A stretch of 12,262 nucleotides of DNA, from contig CAYRXS010000206.1 of assembly GCA_964428225.1 (NCBI GenBank), positions 1-12,262 of the forward strand, read 5' to 3'. Below the pieces are notes generated by a model. The model had not been told where the DNA came from. It saw only the letters and a list, made by a program, of their open reading frames with translations, and ran no database searches. A program made the position numbers and the translations under genes. The number at the start of each line of letters is the position of its first letter. Position 1 is the first letter of the stretch. This document shows positions 6,566-12,262 of the stretch, one piece after another. The stretch is from JBFMCU01 sp964428225 (GTDB lineage: Bacteria; Planctomycetota; UBA1135; GCA-002686595).

Positions 6566-8343
6566 GGGAAACCACCGAGAGCGTCGGGCGGACCGAGACC
6601 TCGTGGCGAGCTCTCGCGCCCGGGATGCGGCGCGTGCTGCGGTTCCTCGGTCAGCCCGGCGAGCGCTGGGAGGTGCTGGTCCTCCTCGCGGTCGTCGTGG
6701 GGATCCTGAGCGGAGTCGCGGCGGTCGGGCTGCGGAGCGCGGTGCACTGGCTGTTCCACGCGCTCTCCGACTGGCGGGAGGTGTGGTGGTCGGCGATCCT
6801 GCTACCCGCCGTCGGCGCCCTGGTGGCGGTGGCCCTGGTGGCCCGGCTCTTCCGCGAGCCCCCCGGTCACGGCGTGCCCCAGGTGATCCGCGCCGTCTGC
6901 CGCCGCGGGGGCGCGATGCGTCGGCGCGGGATCCTGTCCCTGTGGATGGGCAGCCTGGTGAACGTGAGCGCCGGCGGCTCGGCCGGCCTGGAGAGCCCGA
7001 TCGTCTACACGGGAGCCTCCATCGGCTCCACCGTCGGCAGCCTCTGTCGCCTGAACGAGCGGCGCCGGTCCGTCCTGCTCGCCTGCGGGGTCGCGGGCGG
7101 CATATCGGCGATCTTCAACGCGCCGATGACGGGGATGATCTTCGCCCTCGAGGTCGTGCTGGTGGAGTGGAGTGCCCTGACGATCGTGCCCACGATCGTG
7201 TGCGCGGTCTCGGCCACCGAGGTGTCGCGGCTCCTCCTCACCAACGACCAGTCGTTCCTGCACGCACCCTTCTCGATGGGGGTCACCGACCTCTCGCTGT
7301 GCATCGTCCTCGGGCTCGTGGCGGGGCTGGCCTCGACGGGGCTCTCGCGGCTCGTCGATCTGGTCGGCGGCTTCGCGCGGAAGATCCCGCGCGGTCGGTA
7401 CGTGGCTCCGCTGCTCTTCGGGCTCCTGGTGGGGACGATCGGGCTCGTCGCTCCCGAGGCCATCGGAGAGGGCTACGAAACGGTGCGCGGCGTGATCGAT
7501 CCCGATCCCGAGATGCTCGAGACGGGCTTTCTCCTGCTCGTGGGCCTGGCCCTCGCCAAGCTCGTCACCACCGGGCTCACCCTCGGCTCGGGAGCGCCGG
7601 GCGGCGTCTTCGCTCCGTGCCTCGTCCTGGGTGCGCTCGTGGGGGCCGCGTTCCACCGGGCGGCGGCGGCGATCCTGCCGAACGAGGTCGCCCTCGGCCC
7701 GGGAGGCAGCTACGCGCTCGTGGGCATGGCCGGGCTCGTGGCGGGCGTGATGCAGGCGCCGCTGACGGGGATCCTGCTCGTGATGGAGGTGACCGGAGGC
7801 TACGAGGTGATCCTGCCCCTGATGATCGTCTCCGTCCTCTCGCTCCTCGTCGCCCGGCACTTCGATCGCTTCGGGATCTACACGAAGGAGCTCGCCGCGG
7901 CCGGCGATCTGCTGCGGCCGGGCACGGACCGCCGCATCCTGAGCGAGATCACCCTGCGCGAGGCCATCGACACGAACGCGATCCCGATCGCCGAGGACCT
8001 GACCCTGGCCGACCTCGTCGACGTCGTGAAGTCGTCGCGTCGCAACCACTTCCCCGTCGTCAACCCCGACACCGGCGAGTTCGCCGGGTTGCTCGACGTG
8101 CACACGGTGCGCGAGCTGCTCTTCGATCCCGGCCTGGCCCGCGTCACGCTCGTGAGCACGGTGATGGACGCGAACCCGCCCACGGTCGCCATCGATGCCT
8201 CGCTGGCGGAGGCGGTCGCCGCCCTCGAGGAGACGGGGGCCTGGGTGCTGCCGGTGCTCGAAGACCGGAAGTTCGCGGGGCTCCTCAGCAAGTCGACCCT
8301 CTTCGATCACTACCGGCACGAGCTGTCGGTGCAGACGACGTGA
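6562..8343 (+). CDS. CLC-family chloride channel/transporter with tandem CBS domains
   Basis: This 593-residue inner-membrane protein starts at GTG 6562. A short cytosolic N-terminus precedes the CLC membrane core (about residues 35-432, many hydrophobic helices). CLC signatures in order are: GHGVP (102-106), in place of the GSGIP filter; GSAGLESP with gating Glu144; FNAPMTGMIFALEV (185-198); GGVFAP (347-352); and Tyr440 in FGIYTKEL, at the place of the central Tyr that coordinates chloride. The internal proton Glu of E. coli ClC (Glu203) is replaced by Val198. Two CBS domains follow (about 460-520 and 527-590), which in this family bind adenine nucleotides and tune transport. The gene overlaps HTH-EIIA by four bases and precedes a Usp gene by 41 bp, forming a three-gene operon. 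Anion transport is certain at family level; whether it is a channel or an exchanger is not. Confidence 0.93.
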   Translation: MRETTESVGRTETSWRALAPGMRRVLRFLGQPGERWEVLVLLAVVVGILSGVAAVGLRSAVHWLFHALSDWREVWWSAILLPAVGALVAVALVARLFREPPGHGVPQVIRAVCRRGGAMRRRGILSLWMGSLVNVSAGGSAGLESPIVYTGASIGSTVGSLCRLNERRRSVLLACGVAGGISAIFNAPMTGMIFALEVVLVEWSALTIVPTIVCAVSATEVSRLLLTNDQSFLHAPFSMGVTDLSLCIVLGLVAGLASTGLSRLVDLVGGFARKIPRGRYVAPLLFGLLVGTIGLVAPEAIGEGYETVRGVIDPDPEMLETGFLLLVGLALAKLVTTGLTLGSGAPGGVFAPCLVLGALVGAAFHRAAAAILPNEVALGPGGSYALVGMAGLVAGVMQAPLTGILLVMEVTGGYEVILPLMIVSVLSLLVARHFDRFGIYTKELAAAGDLLRPGTDRRILSEITLREAIDTNAIPIAEDLTLADLVDVVKSSRRNHFPVVNPDTGEFAGLLDVHTVRELLFDPGLARVTLVSTVMDANPPTVAIDASLAEAVAALEETGAWVLPVLEDRKFAGLLSKSTLFDHYRHELSVQTT

Positions 8344-8384
8344 CTTCGGATACGATTCCCCCGGCCCGACGAATCGGCGAAACC

Positions 8385-9215
8385 ATGAACCGCACGCTCC
8401 TCCACGTGTACCGGAACACCCCGCTCGGCCGGGAGACGCTGCTGCAGTCCGTGTACTTCTGCGAGGCCAGCGGCTGCTCGCTTCGGGTCTACGTCCCGCG
8501 TCATCCCCGGTTCCTCCTGTACTTCGAGGAGACGACGGCCCAGGTCGATCTCGACGCCTCGTACCTCCGGGATCCGGCGACCGCCGAGCAACGTGTCTCG
8601 GACATCACCCCGGCGCTTCCCGTCGGGATGGAGCTCCTGGAGCCGACGGGATTCACCACTCCCGACCTGCCCAACGTGCCGAGCGACCACGCGTTCATGG
8701 CCTGTCCGCGCTCGATGAGCGAGCGGTCGACCAGGATCCGCTTCGGTCACCTCGGCCCTGGCGTGCGCGCCATCGTCCAGGCCGCCCCCTTCCCCGTGCT
8801 CCTGCCGACCCCGGTCTTCAAGCCGTGGCACTCGGTAGTGGCGTGCTTCGGCGGCTCCGACAACTCGATCCGCGCCGCGCACCTCGCCCGCGACCTGGCC
8901 CGGGACGCGAAGCTGTCCTTCTCGCTCTTCACCTTCGCCGAGGGCAAGTCGCGCGGCTTCTACGAGGAGCCGCTCGATCGCGCCGGCCTCCTCGACTCCG
9001 TGCGCTCCGGGGAAACGGAATGGCGCTTCGTCGAGTCGGGCTCCCTCCCCGATCGCCTGTTCGAGATCCCCCGCGACTCCCTCGTCGTCGCCGGCGCCTA
9101 CGGCCACGGCGCGGTCCGCGAAACCCTCTTCGGCAGCAAGCTCGAGACCATCCAGACCGAGGTGCCCAACAACCTGCTCGTCGTCGGGCCCGAGGTGGCG
9201 GGGCCGAGCACCTAG
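8385..9215 (+). CDS. Double-domain universal stress protein (UspA family)
   Basis: This is a 276-residue cytosolic protein. The C-terminal half (about 148-270) is a UspA domain beginning HSVVACFGGSDNSIRAAHLA. It ends with a complete ATP-binding signature G-2x-G-9x-G-S: Gly237, Gly240, Gly250 and Ser251, then NNLLVVG. The N-terminal half (about 1-140) has the size and a terminal GHLGPGVRAIVQ-APFPVLL pattern of a second Usp domain but lacks that signature, so only one nucleotide site is likely. Tandem Usp proteins with one degenerate half are common. The gene lies 41 bp after the CLC gene in the same operon, and CLC-Usp association occurs elsewhere, including fused forms. The inferred role is nucleotide-dependent regulation of anion transport or a stress response. 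The start is the ATG at 8385; the Shine-Dalgarno is weak, suggesting dependence on upstream translation. Confidence 0.87.
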   Translation: MNRTLLHVYRNTPLGRETLLQSVYFCEASGCSLRVYVPRHPRFLLYFEETTAQVDLDASYLRDPATAEQRVSDITPALPVGMELLEPTGFTTPDLPNVPSDHAFMACPRSMSERSTRIRFGHLGPGVRAIVQAAPFPVLLPTPVFKPWHSVVACFGGSDNSIRAAHLARDLARDAKLSFSLFTFAEGKSRGFYEEPLDRAGLLDSVRSGETEWRFVESGSLPDRLFEIPRDSLVVAGAYGHGAVRETLFGSKLETIQTEVPNNLLVVGPEVAGPST

Positions 9216-9229
9216 ACCGAGCCGCAAGG

Positions 9230-9266
9230 GAGACGGGCCGAAGCGGGTCCGACCGTCCGGCCCTTG
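9230..9266. repeat. Copy A of a 37-bp intergenic element after a stop codon
   Basis: This element begins GAGACGGGCCGAAGCGGG and ends CGGCCCTTG. It matches a second copy at 11351-11386 in 33 of 37 aligned columns (three substitutions, one gap). GGGCCG (9235-9240) and CGGCCC (9258-9263) can pair as a 6-bp GC stem around a 17-base loop. It lies between the convergent Usp and glycine-rich genes, 15 bases after the latter's stop. There is no clear T-run. A transcription-end or REP-like element is possible. Confidence 0.7.
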
Positions 9267-9281
9267 GATGCGATCGCAGGC

Positions 9282-11168
9282 TCAGTGAATCTCGAGGGAT
9301 CCCGAGGCGCCGGATCTGTCGGCCACGCCACCTGCCACCGAGATGGATCCCGTGAACAGGTCGACGATGCGGTAGATCGCGATGCGGCCTCCGCCGCCTC
9401 CACCTCCGAAGCTGTTCGTGGAGCCCCCGATGGCATGGATGGGGCCCGAGCCACTCAGGGTGTCGGTGTCGATGAGGATGCCCCCACCGGAGCCACCGCC
9501 GCCGCAGAAACTGCTCGCGACCGAGGTGTCGCCGCCGTTGGCGGTGACCACGCCGTCGAGATGGGTGGTTCCGGCCACGTCGAGGCGGATCGCTCCGCCA
9601 CCGTAGCCTCCAATCGAGGATCCGGCGGTGCCTCCGCCGCTGCCGGGCAGGATCGGCAGCATTGGGTCGTCATAGGACGGGCCCCCCAGCCCCTCGTCGA
9701 TCCACCCGCCATTGCTGTCGCCGCCCGGGCCTCCGTGGCCGCCGCCTCCGCAGAAGCTGTACCAGGGCGAGGTGTCGCCCCCGTTGGCGCCGACGGTGCC
9801 GTCGATCTGGGCCGTCCCGGCCACCTCGAGGTGGATCCTTCCGCCGCCACTCCCTCCCCAGGAGCTCGCCGAGGTGCCTCCGCCGCTTCCAAATTGATCC
9901 GCCAGGAGGTAGTCCCCGTAGACCGGCCCGGGCTCTCCCTCGGAGAGCCATCCTCCGTTCGACTGGCCTCCTCGGCCTCCGAAGCTGCCGCCTCCGCCAC
10001 CATTGCCGTTGGGAGGACTCGTTCCCGCCCCGGGCCCGAGGTTGAAGGAGTAGCCCTGCTCCCCGACGTTCATCTCCGCCGTCGCGTCGATATAGAGGTC
10101 GCCCGTCACCACGACCTCCAGCGTCTCCAACGCGGGAGCACTCAGTATCGCGTTCGAGACGACGTCCAGGTCGCCGTCCACCGTGAGGACGCCCGCAAAG
10201 TGCGTGACCCCGCCGCTGATCGATCCGTTGTCGAGGACCAGCTCGCCACTCGACGAGGATTGCACCTTGCGATAGCACGAGCCGGCACCACCGGGGGAGT
10301 CCGCCTCTCCGCCGATCGCCGTGACCTGTCCGACGAACGAAGATTGGGTGCGTAGCAGGACGATCCGCCCCCCGCCTCCACCGCCGCCGGTGCTGTGGGT
10401 GGAGCCTCCGTTGGCTTCGATGGATCCCGATCCTCTCAGGACCCTCGCATCGACGAGAACACTGCCTCCCGAGCCGCCCCCTCCGCAGTAGTTGTACAGG
10501 AGCGAGGCGTCGCCTCCGTTGGCGCTGACGGTTCCGTCGATACGGGCCGTTCCCGCCAAGACCAGCCGTATCATTCCGCCTCCACGGCCTCCCGTGGAAA
10601 TGCCCGTGTCGCCTCCGCCGCTTCCAAGCTGGCCGGCGAGCGCGTGATCTCCATAGACCGCCCCCGGCTCGCCTTCGGAGGACCCCCCTCCGTTCGAGAG
10701 GCCTCCCCGCCCGCCGAAGCTGGCGCCTCCTCCCGCGTCGCCGCTGGGTGGCCCCGTGCCGGCACCGGGGCCCTGGCCGGGAAGGTGACCGAGCTCGTCC
10801 GCGTCGATGGAGCAACCCGCCCCGAGAAACAGGTAATTGCCGGCGATGTCGAGTCCGGCGCTACTCCCATCGGGACAGGTGACGGTACCCCCGTTCGTGA
10901 CGTGGAGGCTCTCCCATTGCGTCGGCCCACCGGCGCAGTCCACCGTCAACGTACAGCCGATCACCACCACGTTGTAAGTGGTGTACTCCGTCGAGGAGAT
11001 GGTCGCGTCCGAGGTGAACACGACGAAGCGCGTTCCCTGCGTGAAGGGTCCCTGGGTCGGAGCGCTGGGGCCGCCGACCTGGGCAGAACCGATCGAGCCG
11101 AGGACGAACAGGACGGGAAGCAGGAACCGGATGGTCTTCTGCCCAATCGAGCCGAGTTGCATGAACAT
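9282..11168 (-). CDS. Secreted glycine-rich repeat protein
   Basis: This is a 628-residue protein. Residues 1-29 are a signal peptide (K11, R14, core FLLPVLFVLG, then SIGSAQ). Residues from about 46 to 125 form a non-repetitive beta-rich region with several cysteines. The rest is three unequal copies of a Gly-rich unit with blocks such as SFGGRGG-SNGG, EGEPG-VYGD, GSGGG, AGTA-IDGTV-ANGGD, CGGGG and GSGSI-ANGGS, separated by a spacer (about 299-377) that resembles beta-helix rungs (LTVDGDLDV, VVTGDLYID). Proteins with GSGxIxANGG and GGGGGGRI blocks are found as surface or secreted proteins in many environmental bacteria, and their function is not established. I recognise no enzyme motif or C-terminal anchor. 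ATG 11168 is taken as the start because it best fits the signal peptide; ATG 11162 is an alternative, and no good Shine-Dalgarno is visible. Nothing is recognised in the 182 bp upstream (11169-11350). Confidence 0.8.
   Translation of the reverse strand: MFMQLGSIGQKTIRFLLPVLFVLGSIGSAQVGGPSAPTQGPFTQGTRFVVFTSDATISSTEYTTYNVVVIGCTLTVDCAGGPTQWESLHVTNGGTVTCPDGSSAGLDIAGNYLFLGAGCSIDADELGHLPGQGPGAGTGPPSGDAGGGASFGGRGGLSNGGGSSEGEPGAVYGDHALAGQLGSGGGDTGISTGGRGGGMIRLVLAGTARIDGTVSANGGDASLLYNYCGGGGSGGSVLVDARVLRGSGSIEANGGSTHSTGGGGGGGRIVLLRTQSSFVGQVTAIGGEADSPGGAGSCYRKVQSSSSGELVLDNGSISGGVTHFAGVLTVDGDLDVVSNAILSAPALETLEVVVTGDLYIDATAEMNVGEQGYSFNLGPGAGTSPPNGNGGGGGSFGGRGGQSNGGWLSEGEPGPVYGDYLLADQFGSGGGTSASSWGGSGGGRIHLEVAGTAQIDGTVGANGGDTSPWYSFCGGGGHGGPGGDSNGGWIDEGLGGPSYDDPMLPILPGSGGGTAGSSIGGYGGGAIRLDVAGTTHLDGVVTANGGDTSVASSFCGGGGSGGGILIDTDTLSGSGPIHAIGGSTNSFGGGGGGGRIAIYRIVDLFTGSISVAGGVADRSGASGSLEIH
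9297..9737 (-). repeat. Glycine-rich repeat copy 3 (lacks first block)
   Basis: Residues 478-624 abut copy 2 directly. Block A is reduced to HGGPGGD. B is present in diverged form (SNGGWIDEG, PSYDD), and C, D and E are complete, ending GGVADRSGASGS just before the stop codon. Confidence 0.7.
9738..10037 (-). repeat. Glycine-rich repeat copy 2 (lacks C-terminal blocks)
   Basis: Residues 378-477 carry blocks A, B and C with wording almost identical to copy 1 (GPGAGTSPPNG, SEGEPGPVYGD, AQIDGTVGANGGD) but stop at CGGGG. Blocks D and E are absent. Confidence 0.75.
10275..10772 (-). repeat. Glycine-rich repeat copy 1 (full)
   Basis: Residues 133-298 hold the complete block order A-E: A (GPGAGT-PP to SFGGRGG), B (SNGG to GSGGG), C (GGRGGG to CGGGG), D (SGGSVLVD to GGGGGGGRI) and E (a segment ending GGEADSPGGAGS). 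Confidence 0.75.
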
Positions 11169-11350
11169 GGTGCGGATCTTGTTCGAGACGCGGGACTACT
11201 GGGGCAGCCTCTCCAGCCGCCTCAATTCGAGTTTCCACGGTACCGACCACTCCTCCTCCCGGCAGGTGGCTCTCCCTTAGCATGGCCGCTCGAATCGGTG
11301 GGGACGGCATGCCGGCGGTCCATCTGAGCGCCTGCTCCGACGCCGGAGGA

Positions 11351-11386
11351 GAGACAGGCCGAAGCGGGCCCGACCGTTGGCCCTTG
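11351..11386. repeat. Copy B of the intergenic element after a stop codon
   Basis: This element begins GAGACAGGCCGAAGCGGG and ends TTGGCCCTTG. It is the partner of copy A at 9230-9266. It begins on the base next to the TAG stop of the beta-helix gene (minus strand). GGCC at 11357-11360 and 11379-11382 gives only a short stem, so the sequence is better conserved than the hairpin. Confidence 0.7.
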
Positions 11387-12187
11387 CTACAGGCCGATCG
11401 TGCACTCGTAGGCGCAGTGCAGGCAGAGGGGTCCGACGAAGCTGACCGCCTGCGTGTAGAACACGAAGCCGCAGGAAGACGGATCGCTCGGCATCGGGAC
11501 GTCGATGACGGTCGGGGTGCCGATGCCCGACGGCATGCCGAACAGCTCACCGCCCGGGTGGCCGATGTCGACCAGGACTTCGCCCCAGGGGCTCGGAAAG
11601 GTGAGCGGCGCGGAATAGGCGACGAGAAAGGCCGCCCAGTTGCCGGGCGCGCATCCCGTGATGGAGGCGCTGAGCGTGCCGCCGAGGATGGGCGGGCCGG
11701 TGATCACGAAACCGTCGGTCGCCGCGTTGGCGCCGGTGCCGCAGTACCACTTGGCTGTCGCCGGGGGTATCGCGTAGTGACTGCCCATGTCCACGCGGCC
11801 GGCATCCTGCACCCAGTCGGTCCTCGTGGTTCCCGCGATCATGCTGGCATTGGGATCGCCGGTGTCCACGCACGGATTGGTCACTCCCGACTGGCAAGGG
11901 TCCTGCTGGAGGCGGTAGTTGCCGTTGAGCGCGTCCACGAAGAGGGGATTGAGGCCGTGGTTGCCGGTTCCCCCGAGAAAGCCGCTCCAACCCTCGATGC
12001 AGCAGTAGTTGACGATGGCCCCGCCGTCTGCCAGGTAGAACTGCGACGTCTCGTACTGCCATCCGGTGTGATCGCCGTTGTCCCAGAGAATGCAGTTGGT
12101 CAGTGTCGCATCGCCGTAATCGAGGACCATCCCGCCGCCCCACATGATGCAATAGTTACCGCTGAACGTGCAGTTGGTCAGCGTCGG
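11387..12187 (-). CDS. Secreted parallel beta-helix protein, C-terminal part only
   Basis: The frame is open from the TAG at 11387-11389 to the right edge, so the N-terminus is missing. An internal ATG at 12145 is not the real start: in-frame codons before it read PTLTNCTFSGNYCI, which continues the rung pattern seen again as ATLTNCILWDN. These are right-handed parallel beta-helix rungs. They are followed by the family's typical closing segment: NPLFVDALNGNYRLQ, NPCVDTGDPNAS and AGRVDMGSHYA. The last ~120 residues (from WYCGTGANAATDGF) form a separate beta-rich domain with PWGEVLVDIG, GELFGMPSG and SSCGFVFYTQAV, resembling C-terminal domains shared by many secreted planctomycete-type proteins, possibly for sorting or attachment (inference). 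Beta-helix folds often bind or cleave polysaccharides, but no catalytic residues can be assigned. Sequence beyond about 12187 no longer fits the rung pattern and merges into G-runs, so I end the call there. Confidence 0.78.
   Translation of the reverse strand, partial: PTLTNCTFSGNYCIMWGGGMVLDYGDATLTNCILWDNGDHTGWQYETSQFYLADGGAIVNYCCIEGWSGFLGGTGNHGLNPLFVDALNGNYRLQQDPCQSGVTNPCVDTGDPNASMIAGTTRTDWVQDAGRVDMGSHYAIPPATAKWYCGTGANAATDGFVITGPPILGGTLSASITGCAPGNWAAFLVAYSAPLTFPSPWGEVLVDIGHPGGELFGMPSGIGTPTVIDVPMPSDPSSCGFVFYTQAVSFVGPLCLHCAYECTIGL

Positions 12188-12262
<75 letters not shown>

Noticed and set aside
6802..8319. 505-codon minus-strand open frame
   Set aside because: It is antisense to the CLC gene, rich in His, Glu and Arg, with no recognisable domain or signal.
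6603..8384. Plus-strand extension of the Usp frame through the CLC region
   Set aside because: This part is Arg/Pro/Gly-rich and overlaps the well-supported CLC gene in another frame. The Usp fold begins at 8385.
9230..9266. Bidirectional intrinsic terminator between the convergent Usp and glycine-rich genes
   Set aside because: A 6-bp GC stem exists, but the loop is 17 bases and no T-run follows on either strand, so I list it only as a repeated element.
9264..11327. Plus-strand frames opposite the glycine-rich gene
   Set aside because: Their repetitive Arg/Ser/Ala composition mirrors the Gly-rich repeats on the minus strand; no start signal or domain is present.

Overview
The window is a GC-rich bacterial contig carrying eight genes that I support. 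There are no RNA genes, mobile elements, CRISPR arrays or phage genes. The gene types suggest a Planctomycetota-like organism or a similar environmental bacterium: a DUF1080 lipoprotein, an FG-GAP protein with a long N-terminal module, a glycine-rich surface protein and a parallel beta-helix protein with a conserved C-terminal domain. No phylogenetic marker is present, so this is inference.

Layout. Positions 1-1071 (minus) hold the 5' part of a secreted FG-GAP repeat protein that runs off the left edge. Positions 1337-5853 (minus) look like one transcription unit: mntP (manganese exporter), then a large secreted protein joining a DPP-IV-like serine peptidase to an SMP-30/gluconolactonase propeller, then a DUF1080 lipoprotein. 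Positions 5897-9215 (plus) are a compact divergent operon: an HTH-EIIA (PtsN-like) fusion protein, a CLC chloride channel/transporter with two CBS domains, and a double UspA-like protein. The two units start only 43 bp apart. Positions 9282-11168 (minus) encode a glycine-rich secreted protein built from three unequal repeat copies. Positions 11387 to the right edge (minus) encode the C-terminal part of a beta-helix protein.

How the parts may work together. The plus-strand operon reads as an ion-homeostasis or stress module: a DNA-binding EIIA protein that could sense phosphorylation state, a CLC protein with nucleotide-sensing CBS domains, and an ATP-binding-type Usp protein. The minus unit combines Mn export with extracellular peptide and sugar-derivative degradation. 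The outer genes encode secreted, probably cell-surface, proteins.

Two structural points stand out. First, a 37-column near-identical element (33 matches) follows the stop codons of both right-hand secreted-protein genes. Second, the contig ends in 48 consecutive G bases that look like a sequencing or assembly artefact, so nothing right of about 12187 should be trusted.
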